From Amoebidium appalachense (Eukaryota > Ichthyosporea), in the NCBI GenBank assembly GCA_963693365.1, contig CAVNZM010000023.1, positions 1 to 64,000 on the forward strand: a stretch of 64,000 bases of DNA, in the 5' to 3' direction. This document shows positions 33,166 through 43,490 of the stretch, piece after piece. A program made the position numbers and the translations under genes. Positions within the stretch are counted from its first letter, which is position 1. Each line of letters opens with the position of its first letter. Under the pieces are notes generated by a model. It was not told the DNA's origin. It did not search any database and worked only from the letters and a program-made list of their open reading frames with translations.

Positions 33166-34342
33166 ATTGCGCGTTCGACACGATAGGGTCTTCGAACTCT
33201 TGACCACACGACCACGCCCCAACCGCGCGTTCCGATTTGTCGCCACACAGAACTCGTTTCCGTCCCACCAATCGGATTGCGCGTCCGACACGACAGGGTC
33301 TTCGATGATGCTCCTACTCTTGACCGCAGTCCCGTCACCACGACCACGCCCCAACCGCGCGTTCCGATTGGTCGCCACACAGAACCCGTTTCCGTCCCAC
33401 CAATCGGATTGCGCGTCCGACACGACAGGGTCTTCGATGATGCTCCTACTCTTGACCGCAGTCCCGTCACCACGACCACGCCCCAACCGCGCGCTCCGAT
33501 TTGTCGCCACACAGAACTCGTTTCCGTCCCACCAATCGGATTGCGCGTCCGACACGACAGGGTTTTCGATGATGCTCCTACTCTTGACCGCAGTCCCGTC
33601 ACCACGACCACGCCCCAACCGCGCGTTCCGATTGGTCGCCACACAGTACCCGTGTTTCCGTCCCACCAATCAGATTGCGCGTCCGACACGACAGGGTCTT
33701 CGATGATGCTTCTACTCTTGACCGCAGCCCCGTCACCACGACCACGCCCCAACCGCGCGTTCCGATTGGTCGCCGCACAGAACCCGTGTTTCCGTCCCAC
33801 CAATCAGATTGCGCGTCCGACACGACAGGGTCTTCGATGATGCTTCTACTCTTGACCGCAGCCCCGTCACCACGACCACGCCCCAACCGCGCGTTCCGAT
33901 TGGTCGCCGCACAGAACCCGTGTTTCCGTCCCACCAATCAGATTGCGCGTCCGACACGACAGGGTCTTCGATGATGCTTCTACTCTTGACCGCAGCCCCG
34001 TCACCACGACCACGACCCAACCGCGCGTTCCGATTGGTCGCCACACAGAACCCGTGTTTCCGTCCCACCAATCAGATTGCGCGTCCGACACGACAGGGTC
34101 TTCGATGATGCTTCTACTCTTGACCGCAGCCCCGTCACCACGACCACGCCCCAACCGCGCGTTCCGATTGGTCGCCACACAGAACCCGTGTTTCCGTCCC
34201 ACCAATCAGATTGCCCGTCCGACACGACAGGGTCTTCGATGATGCTTCTACTCTTGACCGCAGCCCCGTCACCACGACCACGCCCCAACCGCGCGTTCCG
34301 ATTGGTCGCCACACAGAACCCGTGTTTCCGTCCCACCAGACT
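33166..34342. repeat. 132/134-bp tandem array (about nine units) between divergent genes
   Basis: Units begin near ATTGCGCGTCCGACACGACA and contain TTCGATGATGCT, TCTTGACCGCAG, CCACGACCACGCCCC and an ATTGGT/CCAAT box on each side. The first units are about 132 bp, the later ones 134 bp owing to a small length change in the CCCGTGTTTCCG word. Later units are almost identical. The array fills the space between two genes transcribed away from each other, so a replication origin, enhancer or bidirectional promoter is possible. Open frames through it simply follow the repeat. Confidence 0.92.
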
Positions 34343-34423
34343 AGCCGATTGGCGTGTCTGTTACGAGACCAATAATTTGTCGCTCGGGCGGTGTCGATAT
34401 TTTCACAGCAATGATAAGCAGAA

Positions 34424-35404
34424 ATGTCAACCGACAACGAAGAAATTCTAAGCGGAATTCGGAATTCACTGAGCGCCACACACGATGACATCGTCAGATT
34501 GTTATCGAAAATGCCAAAAGAAAGCGACACCGCTGGATCGGGAACAGTTGGGGGTGGCACTGATGTCGACGACCCAAACAAAATAGACGACATTAAAAAT
34601 ATAATAAACATGTTTAACAGAACCTCCACACAGACACTCAAAATTTTGAACCATTTCACGACGATGGCTGCTCATTTGCAACCAGGCACAACAGAAAAAA
34701 CCAAAGACGATCCACTCGAGAAGGGATTGGAAAATATCATGTCGCAAATAAGCAATGCGATCAAGCTCTTAAATAATCAGAACAGGCTTATAAATTCATT
34801 ACAAGAGACGGAAAAGGATAACATTAGGCTTCACCACGAACTCGCCAATTACAAAAGACTCTACCAGGAAAATAACGAACCCCAACAGAAAACGGCCACA
34901 TCGAGGGACCCAAACATCCATAGAATTGCATTTCTGGATGTACACGGCGGCCGCGTATTCACACACGGATCGTCTCCGTGGATGACATACGACGGGACAG
35001 TTCACGGGGCAATATCTTCAGGACTGATCCACTTCTCTGGAGACAAACAGAGCCCCTGTTGGACCGTCAAGGGTGCTTTTGAAGGCACATATGTTGCGTT
35101 TCCACTGCACGACTGTGGAACGGTCACGGCCGTCAAATCCGGCTCGACAACAATCTCAAAAACACTGGCGAGATGCGAGTCTTTCTTCGACGACAAAGCA
35201 TTTGCATGTGCATCCCTCAAGGCATACCAAGTGACACTCGCGTCAAGCCGAACAATCGCGACTCTCACGACAAATTTCTTTGTCGGCCACGAACGCAAGC
35301 TCGACCCGTACGCACAATCCACAACACAAACGCAACACACACATAGCTGCCCTGCAAGGGACGCCGCACCCACCCGAGGATACATCGAATCAGTGGTCAT
35401 ATGA
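34424..35404 (+). CDS. Unknown protein with N-terminal helical/coiled-coil part
   Basis: The frame is 326 residues. Residues 1-150 are predicted helical, with heptad-like stretches (IINMFNRTSTQTLKIL and NRLINSLQETEKDNIRLHHE), separated from a probable beta-rich C-terminal domain (from about 165) by a short polar linker. The C-terminal part has several Gly-Thr-Val and Cys-containing strands and no motif I recognise. The gene starts 80 bp after the 134-bp repeat array and is the plus-strand member of the divergent pair. An N-terminal oligomerisation part with a globular head would suit a structural or attachment role, but that is only inference. Confidence 0.7.
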   Translation: MSTDNEEILSGIRNSLSATHDDIVRLLSKMPKESDTAGSGTVGGGTDVDDPNKIDDIKNIINMFNRTSTQTLKILNHFTTMAAHLQPGTTEKTKDDPLEKGLENIMSQISNAIKLLNNQNRLINSLQETEKDNIRLHHELANYKRLYQENNEPQQKTATSRDPNIHRIAFLDVHGGRVFTHGSSPWMTYDGTVHGAISSGLIHFSGDKQSPCWTVKGAFEGTYVAFPLHDCGTVTAVKSGSTTISKTLARCESFFDDKAFACASLKAYQVTLASSRTIATLTTNFFVGHERKLDPYAQSTTQTQHTHSCPARDAAPTRGYIESVVI

Positions 35405-35708
35405 GACTAACCCATTATTTTACTTGCTATTATCGAGCATGCACGGAACGGGGAACAACACACAGATACAGATACAGTTTATATATAATGTTTGATGGAT
35501 ACAAACTTTGGCAGTGCTGGCAAACAGAAGCAAAGACTATGAACCGTCGACACATGTCGGTGTGCAATTACATATCTTAGTGCCAACACCGAAACCAAAT
35601 GACAGAACACGGTGTGTAAATTGAATACTAATAAGCGAGCACGAAAGCAAAAATAGCCAGCTGTGTAGCTTCAAATCGTTAGTACACCGGGCAATAGTAG
35701 CCCACACA
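35405..35708. other. Short convergent intergenic region
   Basis: This 304-bp gap lies between two convergent genes. It is AT-rich and has ATAAT/TATATAA words near 35,480 that could serve 3'-end formation. I see no gene. Confidence 0.4.
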
Positions 35709-37019
35709 TCACTCGATCTTCCACCGAAAAACCTGAAAGATACTCCCTCCATCGGCGGTCACGTGTGCCCCCAAAACAACGAATCGACTGGCGACACTCA
35801 TGGTCAGCGCGTGCACGACACCATCCAGAAACACGCGATGCTGGCTGACAAGACGCACCACATCGTCAGCGCCGACTTCGTATATCAGCACATCGCTATC
35901 CCCTCTACTGAAACCCAGGCGACCAACATACAATCGGTCGCCCCCGCGGCACAACACCGTCCTCTCGTACATATCCACCCAACAAGTACATAACGCACGC
36001 TTGGCAAAGTATCGATGTGTGGGCTCGAGGGGTGCCTTTGAACAGAATGCACACCCGACTTCATCACCGCACCAATGAGGTCTACAAGTCGTCAGCATAT
36101 CCACTCTGCATTCCCCAAGAAGTCGGCCGTCCCGCAGACCGATCGCGTCCACCACCGCGAGCGTCCCGTCCTCACCTGGCGCATGATTGTGGTACAGAAC
36201 ACGGATATCGACACTCGACACCGACAACACCCCCATCGCGCCCATCCACCCACCCAGACAGACACTCCAGTTCCGCGCACCCGTGACCCAATCAACCGAC
36301 ACAACAAACGTCGATCCTCGCTCTCCCCGACACAACACAACAAGTGAGTCGCCCACAGAACACGGATGCTCGGAGACCACATGTCGGTCCATCGACCAAA
36401 GCGGCAACCCGGGTCCTTTCCCAGCCCCGGCAGTACCGGTCCCATATCCCCGGAGCTGCGGACAGGCCCAGTCACCCAGATCTGGGCTGCTGTGGATCAA
36501 AAATACCACGACCCCGTGGCGACCGCTGTATCCAACGAGACGCGCACCGGTTACATCGAACGGCAGCAAGACGTCCAGCGCGAGTATGTCACCCGACGCG
36601 GCCCCAACCCGCCTATCCGCGTTTGCACTGCCCGGTGACGCGCGCAGCAACGCTGATTGGCCAACGCCAGGTTCCGCGCGATGGCGATTAACCAACGAGA
36701 TTGTACATTTGCCCCACACAACAAACGTCGGATAATCGACTACCAGCACGACGTACGCTGTGGTCAACTCGCAAAACCGCGCCAGACCAGCGCTCGCGAA
36801 GCCAACGGGGCCCGTCTCAAGGCTCCACCTCTCGACACCCCCAAATGGATTGTAGGCACGGGGTCGGGCTAGGAACACGGAGGCTCCTTCGACAGGATGG
36901 TTGAAAAAGCACAGCGGCACACAACTCGCCCCGGTCGTCGCAAAACGCATCTTGGGGTTCACACGGACAAATCCAACCAATGATCGAAACGTCGGGCTCG
37001 CGGTCGATGACATCGTCAT
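35709..37019 (-). CDS. Unknown beta-rich, propeller-like protein
   Basis: The frame has 436 codons. Hydrophobic strands alternate with short Gly/Asp turns along the whole length (for example GVVVFLIHSSPDLGDW, SLVVLCRGERGSTFVVSVDW, VLCRGGDRLYVGRLGF, RFVVLGAHVTADGG), a pattern typical of beta-propellers, though no canonical WD repeat is seen. A CRPHWCGDEVGCAFC cluster could bind a metal. The first ATG directly overlaps a TATAAATG word at 37,017-37,024, so translation may start at a later Met such as residue 3 or 24. The gene is on the opposite strand to the next gene, from which it is separated by 120 bp. Confidence 0.7.
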   Translation of the reverse strand: MTMSSTASPTFRSLVGFVRVNPKMRFATTGASCVPLCFFNHPVEGASVFLARPRAYNPFGGVERWSLETGPVGFASAGLARFCELTTAYVVLVVDYPTFVVWGKCTISLVNRHRAEPGVGQSALLRASPGSANADRRVGAASGDILALDVLLPFDVTGARLVGYSGRHGVVVFLIHSSPDLGDWACPQLRGYGTGTAGAGKGPGLPLWSMDRHVVSEHPCSVGDSLVVLCRGERGSTFVVSVDWVTGARNWSVCLGGWMGAMGVLSVSSVDIRVLYHNHAPGEDGTLAVVDAIGLRDGRLLGECRVDMLTTCRPHWCGDEVGCAFCSKAPLEPTHRYFAKRALCTCWVDMYERTVLCRGGDRLYVGRLGFSRGDSDVLIYEVGADDVVRLVSQHRVFLDGVVHALTMSVASRFVVLGAHVTADGGSIFQVFRWKIE

Positions 37020-37142
37020 TTATAATCGTCGATGACGCAAGCAGAACAAGACTCGATGACGCAAGCAGAACCAAGACTCGATGACGTAGGCACCACGACA
37101 TCGCCGAAAACACCACAAAATATTATGTGTGTGTAATAGCAA

Positions 37143-37568
37143 ATGGGAAAACCAAACACCGAGATCTCCAATGTAGAGAGCTTGAAGGGCGTTTTGCGTG
37201 ACTATGCAACCCTCCACGCACAGATCAAGGAGCACGCGGCACAGACAAAACCTGTTACCAAGAAAATGAATACTATAAAGAAGGCAATTCTGAAGTACAT
37301 GTCGTCTGGAAATGTCAGGTCACTCGAGCTTCCCACGAAAGACCTTCTGATTCTTCAAGAATCAATCAAAAAGCCACAACTAAGCGAACAGTATCTCCGC
37401 CGTCAGCTTGAAACGTACTTCAAGGACACGAAAAAGGCCAACGACCTGGTATCCTTCCTGACTGCCATACCGGACAAAGACCTCGCCACAAAGCAATCAC
37501 TCAAACACGTCGACAAGGACAACTATATAGAAACAGATTCCATCCTCGACGACGGCGACTCGGAGTAG
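37143..37568 (+). CDS. Small DUF5760-like protein
   Basis: The product is 141 residues: an N-terminal helix pair (LKGVLRDYATLHAQIKEHAA), a Lys-rich turn, a short beta strand (LELPTKDLLILQES), then KKPQLSEQYLRRQLETYF and a final helix. This order (helix, MSSGN-type turn, ELP strand, KKPLS-like segment, terminal helix) is what I remember for the DUF5760 family of small proteins in nucleocytoplasmic large DNA viruses. Its function is not known. The acidic C-terminus (ETDSILDDGDSE) is extra. The match is by memory of the family pattern and needs a profile search. Confidence 0.65.
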   Translation: MGKPNTEISNVESLKGVLRDYATLHAQIKEHAAQTKPVTKKMNTIKKAILKYMSSGNVRSLELPTKDLLILQESIKKPQLSEQYLRRQLETYFKDTKKANDLVSFLTAIPDKDLATKQSLKHVDKDNYIETDSILDDGDSE

Positions 37569-38023
37569 AACGTCCGACCCGAGAGACTCAATAAAGCAAA
37601 ACAACATACCGATGCATCTTCCAACGTGATACGATTGAGCAACCAATCACAGCACGGGAATCTTTTAGCCCAAAACACTTGCATGACGTCTAGCCAATTA
37701 AAATAACAGAAAAGCAATTTGTAGATATATGACCAGTGGTTGAAGATCAGCGATCCAACAAGTCAAGAAAAATGCGAGACATTTCGACAAACCAATCATT
37801 AATGACACATGGCAACAGCCCATTTGTTGGCTGAATATCATCCAATCACCGATTTCCTATCGAAATAACGATTGGTTGTTGGTTCATCGGAAGTGAACGA
37901 TTGGCTGCGCGACTCTTTGATAAAGAAAAAAACGTACAAAACCCAGCCCTGGCCAAATAAGCTGCCACAATGTACTAAATCGCTAGGCCGAAAATGCGTA
38001 AGAATTCGTAGACTCCGCGAGAT
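37569..38023. promoter_or_regulatory. CCAAT-rich intergenic region
   Basis: This 455-bp gap has at least seven CCAAT or ATTGG boxes (near 37,640, 37,690, 37,792, 37,850, 37,872 and 37,900), more than chance in such a short stretch. It lies upstream of the plus-strand gene at 38,024 and downstream of the small gene ending at 37,568. No open frame of note is present. Confidence 0.45.
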
Positions 38024-40457
38024 ATGGACCGAGCACAGTTTGCATGCTTATTGCGCCTGTACGCCCCAGGCACTATTGGAGTCAGAGTTGGTGAAGATCG
38101 ATATTTTGAGGCAGCGTTAGTGACGAGGGGAGATGATGTGTTTTTGGATGTGACTATAGATAAATCGTGCGCGTTGGGCGAGTGCACAGAAGACCACAAC
38201 CACGTTTGTGTACCTTCTACAAAAACAGGACCAAATACGCCGTTCCACCATTTCATTCACGTTGCTTCACATTCTTCATCGCGCACACAGCCAGATGAAC
38301 ACATCACGACACCTTCGCTTTCTGATTTCCTCCGCCTGAGAAAAACAGCCGGGATACTAAGGCATGTAGCCGATGAGTTGAAAGTCCTCTATGTTGAACC
38401 TTTAACGGCTACACGTTTGACCGGTGTGAACACGTGGGTTTATCCGTGTTCATTGGCAACATTTTTGCAACGTTTTACACCCGGAAAGACTTTCCGCCCT
38501 TCGATGACAATTCAGCCCCAGGACATAGATTGGTTGGCGATTGAAAGTTTCGAGTGGTTGCTCCCACAAGAGGAAGTGATTGATTTTCCTGTAGATTGGT
38601 TTCCCGATATCAATCTTCCACCCGCGACAGCACCGTCCTCTGCATCCCCGTTCGATCTTCCACCCCTGACAGCACCGTCCTCTGCATCCCCGGCAGCTCC
38701 CACCACGGGACCCCAAACCACGACCGGCGGCACCAAAAACAGACCAATTCTACCCAACACTCTCGACCCTCGGCAATTCGGGTTTCAGCCACAACCAATG
38801 ACACGGCCTCTGCAGGCCTCTCCACAGCCTATACCATTTGCACAGCCACGACTCTTCTCTCCTGGGGCACACACGGGGCAACACCAACCATTTTCCACGA
38901 CCGGACTGTTCCATTCGCCTGCTGGGGCCCAGCAACAGAAACAGCTGCAGAGTCAGCGGCGAGGGGAGGCGCGAAATAACCGAGAGAGCGCAAGGTTGGA
39001 TCGAGAAATGGAGCGAAAGAAGCGAAAGGATCGAGAGGACAACAAGAGAGAGAAGGAGCGAGAGAAGGAGCGAGAGAAGGAGCGAGAGATGGAACGAGAG
39101 AAGGAGCGAGAGAAGGAGCGAGAGAAGAAGGAGCGAGAGAAGGAGCGAGAGAAGGAGCGAGAGATGGAACGAGAGAAGGAGCGAGAGATGGAGCGAGAGA
39201 AGAAGGAGCGAGAGAAGGAGCGAGAGAAGAAGGAGCGAGAGAAGAAGGAGCGAGAGATGGAGCGAGAGAAGAAGGAGCGAGAGAAGGAGCAAGCGGAGGG
39301 AGCGAGTGCGAGAGAAGGAGCGAGAGATGGAGCGAGAGAAGGAGCAAGCGGAGGAGCGAGAGAAGGAGCAAGCGGAGGAGCGAGTGCGAGAGAAGGAGCG
39401 AGAGAAGAAGGAGCGGGCGGAGGAGCGAGAGAAGGAGCAAGCGGAGGAGCGAGTGCGAGAGAAGGAACGAGAGATGGAGCGAGCGGAGGAGCGAGAGAAG
39501 GAGAGAGAGGAGCAAGTGCGAGAGGAGCGAGATTTGGAACGAGATCCACAGAACGAGGGAACGGAGCGAGATGAGCGTGAAGAGAACAAGGGAGCGGAGC
39601 GAGAGTTCGAACGAGAACGAGAGACTGAGAAGGAGCGAGCGGAGGAGCAGGAGCAAGACGTTAGACGGCCCGCGCGCCTCGCACTCCCACCCTCAGCCGA
39701 CCCCTTGAGCGACCTATCCGGTCTACTCGGCGGCGACTCCGTGGCCACTATGGAGGTGGTTTCCACCGTCACGCGCCTCGTCGGCATGGTTTCGGAGCGG
39801 CACCGCGCGCAGATCGTTAAGCTCGAGCAGGAAAGCGCGACGCTGAAGCAAAATTTGAAGATCGCAGTCGTGGGAGGAAAAGAGACGAGGGAAAAATTAG
39901 ACAAGCTTAGCGCGGAGAAGGACGCGAAGATCGAGGAGCTCACACGTCGTAACAACGCGGACTCGACAACGATCAACGGCCTCGAAGAGAAAGTTCGCAA
40001 ACTCGAAGCCGAAAATACGAAATGGAAGGAGACCAAGGAAACGGAGCGAAAACGCCTCGAGCGGGAAATTAAAGAACTCGAGACGGAACTCGCTGGCCAG
40101 ATAGGGAAGGTGGCCAAACTCACACGGGAGCTTTCAAAGACCACACAGAACTATGAGACTGAACATAACAAGAACCAGAAATGGGAATCGAAATGGGAAT
40201 CCTATTATTCGAGGATTGCCGAACTGGTCAAGGAAAAAGAAGACCTGGAAAAAGACATAGAATCTCGCATCGAGGCTGGGGTCGGCGCCCGGTTGAAGGG
40301 TTTAATGGAAGTGTTCGAGTCGCAATCCGCCCAGAAAAGGCGGAGGTCGGAGGCGGACGATGGCGACGGGCGGGACGAAGAAACACCTCGCAGACGCCAT
40401 CGCGCCGACGGCCCCGGCAACGACGAGCCCCCCTCCAACGCGGCCGCGGCCTTGTAG
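38024..40457 (+). CDS. Long KER-repeat coiled-coil protein, one frame break
   Basis: The N-terminal ~190 residues look globular (MDRAQFACLLRLYAPGTIGV start). A Pro/Ser/Gln-rich linker follows (about 195-320), then a very long charged segment of KERE/MERE/REKK units, then a helical C-terminal part rich in heptads and a basic end (KRRRSEADDGDG). The frame from 38,024 would end at 39,574; the neighbouring frame carries the same repeat on to 40,457. The switch is near 39,293-39,303, where one repeat copy reads GGAGGGAGCG while its sister copies read GGAGGAGCG, so one G is extra. With that base counted the gene spans about 810 codons. Repeats of this kind occur in viral scaffolding or filament proteins; the role here is unknown. 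Confidence 0.7.
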
Positions 40458-40459
40458 AC

Positions 40460-40726
40460 TTACACACGGGAAATGTTGTAGTGTAGGGGGTACTCGTAGC
40501 TTGTGATGTCCCACCCGTTTTTGGTTGTCATGGTCGGTATGCCGGTCACATAGTCAAGTACACGATAGGATGGTTCCCATATGCGTTTTAGATGTTTCTT
40601 TTGGACTTTGTACTTTTTTCGTGCGTTTCGGAGCTTTCGGCGGTAGATCCGTTTGTCTCTTCTACAGTACCGTCCCTTGACATACTTGGGCTTCATTGTA
40701 TAATATATTAACCATAAAGCAGTCAT
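40460..40726 (-). CDS. Small very basic protein
   Basis: From Met at 40,726 (MTALWLIYYT) the frame gives 88 residues; a start at 40,696 (MKPKYVKG) would give 78. The middle is strongly basic (CRRDKRIYRRKLRNARKKYK), followed by an aromatic-rich tail. It converges on the long coiled-coil gene, the two stop codons being only two bases apart. The size and charge would fit a nucleic-acid-binding virion or nuclear protein, but I do not recognise it. No TATA box is placed to choose firmly between the two starts. Confidence 0.5.
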   Translation of the reverse strand: MTALWLIYYTMKPKYVKGRYCRRDKRIYRRKLRNARKKYKVQKKHLKRIWEPSYRVLDYVTGIPTMTTKNGWDITSYEYPLHYNISRV

Positions 40727-40955
40727 GGTGTCACTGGATCCGTTTTCACCCACCATACAGGCACCTGGCCACCCGGACCAGCACACTTGCACAAAAAAAC
40801 AAAATTTCAAATTGATAAAGCGGTACCTGTTGATGCTCTATCTTACCGTACACCCCTTTGTCGTATATATACTGCCGATGCCGCTACTGCGACTGATGGC
40901 CGGGGCTGGGGTGTAGTCGGTGGACTGTGTCCATCTACACACATCGCCGTGCAAG

Positions 40956-41612
40956 TTATATAAAGTCGGGAATGTGACAAATCGCCGTGTCTTGGTCCTC
41001 TGTCTCCCATCCCTGCAGCTCGTGGTCTGCGCGTATGTCTAACACTTTGGCCTGAAAACTCATTAATGTCTTGCCGTGCTTGGCCCACCACTCCTTGTCC
41101 CGCGGGATCTCGTCGATGCGCAGCGACCCGTCGCGCGGGTCGAACTGCACAAAGTCCGCGACCTCCAGCCCCAGCACAAACAGCTGTGTCTGCACCTGCG
41201 CCACATAGTGCTCGGGGATCGGCTGTCCGTCCATGAACTTGCGCTTGTACGGCACCTTGATCTCCACCGCGCGCCCGCACAGCGTCACCCGGTCCGGGCT
41301 CGCCCCCAGCCACCGGTGCTCCGCGTGCCGGATCAGCCCCAGCTCGATGCACGAGCGCCCCGTCGCGCGCATGTACGCGTCCGCCGCGTTGGCCTCGTGC
41401 TTGTGTCCGAATGCCACGAACACGGGGTCCACGACCCGCCGCTTCAGCCCGGACTTGTGCTCGATCAACTCGCGGCGGGACTCATAGGGATTCACACCCA
41501 GCGCGGCGCCCACGTCCGAGGCCGTGAGCATGCATGCGCGCGCGCGCAGCCACGCCGCGCTGCCCTGCGGGTACGGCACTTCGTGCTGTTGGATGCGAGT
41601 GATGAAGTCCAT
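40956..41612 (-). CDS. YqaJ/lambda-exonuclease-type nuclease
   Basis: The product (218 residues from Met 41,612) matches the YqaJ viral recombinase fold. It has a GSAAWLRARACMLTASDVGA opening segment, FGHKHEANAADAY (first catalytic Glu, residues 69-81), GASPDRV (Asp near 107) and VEIKVPY (Glu-x-Lys, 117-119), then a long QVQTQLFVLG helix as in the family. Such enzymes resect double-strand DNA ends 5' to 3' and support single-strand annealing recombination in phages and large DNA viruses. The start is chosen because a TATA box (CATATAAAAA, 41,641-41,650) lies about 30 bp upstream; the longer frame from 41,678 would cross it. Confidence 0.88.
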   Translation of the reverse strand: MDFITRIQQHEVPYPQGSAAWLRARACMLTASDVGAALGVNPYESRRELIEHKSGLKRRVVDPVFVAFGHKHEANAADAYMRATGRSCIELGLIRHAEHRWLGASPDRVTLCGRAVEIKVPYKRKFMDGQPIPEHYVAQVQTQLFVLGLEVADFVQFDPRDGSLRIDEIPRDKEWWAKHGKTLMSFQAKVLDIRADHELQGWETEDQDTAICHIPDFI

Positions 41613-41640
41613 TCTGCGGACATCTCTCGTGCGAGTCGGG

Positions 41641-41650
41641 TTTTTATATG
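41641..41650 (-). promoter_or_regulatory. TATA box of the YqaJ-type nuclease gene
   Basis: The minus strand reads CATATAAAAA about 30 bp before the ATG at 41,612. This decides the start codon against the longer upstream frame. Confidence 0.6.
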
Positions 41651-41809
41651 CGCAATTTGGATGCAAACCAACTGGCAATCACTCATCTTGAGTGATTGCT
41701 TGAGTGATTCGTGATCTTCAAAGATGATGCGAAGTAGACGGTTTTATAGGTGCGGTTCGTGAACACAGAAGTCCTTGACTGGTTCACGGACATCCAGATA
41801 CATCCAGAA

Positions 41810-43201
41810 TCAGACAAAGCGGATGTCGTCGTCCCCGTACACCTCCTTGAACGCGTTTGACACGCGCACGTAGTCCGCCGCGAACATCTCGCGCTTGTTG
41901 CCCACCATCACGCGCACCTGCTTGAGCTGGTTCTGCACCAGCTTTTCGAACTGCTCCGCCTCGTTCTTGTTGCGGTGGGGCATACATATGATGATGAGCT
42001 CCTTCATGTCGTGGGACCACAGGTCATACTTGTAGCGCTGGAAAAGCGAGTTGCCCGTGTGCCCGATCTTAATGTAGCCGTCGATGTGCAGCGCATACAC
42101 ACACGCCCCACCGGCCGCCTTGAGCGACCAGTCGAAGTTCAGCTGCCGCCAGGCCACGAAGTGCACGTCCAGACCCTTGAGCTCGGCCTTCATCTCGCGC
42201 ACTGCCTTCACCATGGCAAGCGTCGAGTCGATGCCCCGCTGGATCGTGTCCTGCTTGGCCCGCTCCTGTCGCTCTACCTCCTCCGCGCGCTTGACCGCCG
42301 CGAGTGCCTCGGGGCAGTAGTTGGTGCAGATGTCGCGGTGCGCGGTGGTGATGAACTTGTTGAGTTGCTCGAGCGCGGTGTCGAAATCCACTCCCGGCTT
42401 GAACCAAATGCCCGGTTCCAGCATCGCGTCCAGCGGGTTGCGCTTGGCCACCTGCTGCTCCCCGTCGTCTTCGCGCTCACGCTTGCCCGCGCGCGGGCCC
42501 TCCGCGTCCGCGGCCTCCATGTCAATGTGCACGGACTTGGTCTTGGCCCCGTCGCCGCGTCCTTGGTCGGCGATGCGCACCAGGTCCGCGAAGTAGTCCA
42601 TCTGGCCCAGGTGCGACTTGACCATCACGTTGTCCCAGAAGTCCCGCAGCGCGGGAAAGCAGTAGCGCAGAAACGGCGCGGTCAGCTCGAACGCGAACCA
42701 GGTCCCGCGGTACATCTCGATGGCGGGTATCAGACCGTGCGTTGCGAAGGCGTAGGCGACAGAGCCATCGGTGTGGGATATTGCGGGTAGCTTCTTGATC
42801 CGCGAAAACGCGCTTTGAACAAGCACCCGGGACGAACTTGGAGCCACGTCCAAGTTCCCTCCTTCCAGATCCATCGTCTCCACATTCATCCGAGTCAACT
42901 CCAACACCCGATCAACCGTGTCCTGATTATGCCTAACCCAATTAACAGGATTCTTCCATGTTCCGCCCGCCTCCTTGCTCCCTAGCGACGCGGAGTACCC
43001 CGCGTTGAAGAACACGTGCCCGTCGAACTTCGTCAGGTACGTCAGCACCTTCTCCCCGTCCGGCGCGAAGAACGGGCGCACGCCGGGCCACGCGGGCACC
43101 GACGACGTGTCCACGCGCGACTCGTGGCCCGCGGGCGGGCGCCAGTCGGGGCCAAGAGGGGTGGGAGAGTAAGAGGGTGGGGGAGACGTGTTTGAAGTCA
43201 T
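41810..43201 (-). CDS. T5orf172 (GIY-YIG-like) domain protein
   Basis: The frame is 463 residues. The last ~100 residues fit the T5orf172/MUG113 branch of the GIY-YIG nuclease superfamily: VYALHIDGYIKIGHTGN (the Y-x-L / K-I-G signature), then a basic helix, and NKNEAEQFEKLVQNQL with NKREMF at the end. Residues 1-220 form an unknown domain with several aromatic residues. The middle (about 235-345) is charged and helical with a KREREDDGEQQVAKR nuclear-localisation-like stretch. In large DNA viruses such domains often occur in Bro/KilA-type proteins of unclear function. The downstream gap of about 200 bp to the exonuclease gene contains short inverted words around TTCACG. Confidence 0.78.
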   Translation of the reverse strand: MTSNTSPPPSYSPTPLGPDWRPPAGHESRVDTSSVPAWPGVRPFFAPDGEKVLTYLTKFDGHVFFNAGYSASLGSKEAGGTWKNPVNWVRHNQDTVDRVLELTRMNVETMDLEGGNLDVAPSSSRVLVQSAFSRIKKLPAISHTDGSVAYAFATHGLIPAIEMYRGTWFAFELTAPFLRYCFPALRDFWDNVMVKSHLGQMDYFADLVRIADQGRGDGAKTKSVHIDMEAADAEGPRAGKREREDDGEQQVAKRNPLDAMLEPGIWFKPGVDFDTALEQLNKFITTAHRDICTNYCPEALAAVKRAEEVERQERAKQDTIQRGIDSTLAMVKAVREMKAELKGLDVHFVAWRQLNFDWSLKAAGGACVYALHIDGYIKIGHTGNSLFQRYKYDLWSHDMKELIIICMPHRNKNEAEQFEKLVQNQLKQVRVMVGNKREMFAADYVRVSNAFKEVYGDDDIRFV

Positions 43202-43490
43202 TTCAGAGTAAGACTGCGATTTTATTTTGCGCGCGGCGCCTTTTGTACCCGGCCAGCGGGAGGGTGCAACACATCCACTTCACTCGAACTGATGGTCTGG
43301 TTAACCATTTCAAAGGCCTCAATTTGAGGCATTTGGCTGCCAAGTTACCCAGTGCCTAGCAAAATCACAACCGGTCACATTGACCGATTGCAGGCTGCGG
43401 GTTACGGCACACACACACACACAACCAAAATGGCTATCGATCGATCACATTGATCGATTGCCAATTGCTTACCAAAATACACACCCGGGT
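43202..43490. promoter_or_regulatory. Upstream region of the T5orf172 gene with repeated GATCGATT words
   Basis: The gap carries ATTTTGCTAG/CAAAATC words, CACATTGACCGATTGCA near 43,377 and CACATTGATCGATTGCC near 43,446, which are variants of one element. It also carries the motif ACAACCAAAATGGCTATCG at 43,421-43,439, which recurs upstream of the AAA ATPase gene. Confidence 0.45.

Noticed and set aside
33166-34342. CRISPR array
   Set aside because: The units are contiguous tandem copies with no unique spacers, and no cas-like gene is nearby. The same applies to the arrays at 58.1 and 62.4 kb.
33058-34659. Long open frames through the 134-bp array on both strands
   Set aside because: They repeat with the DNA unit, change frame between 132- and 134-bp units and have no start context; they are by-products of the array.
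38750-40144. 464-codon Ser/Arg/Leu-rich frame antisense to the KER-repeat gene
   Set aside because: It is the mirror image of the charged repeat; the plus strand carries the better start, the globular N-terminus and a normal C-terminus.
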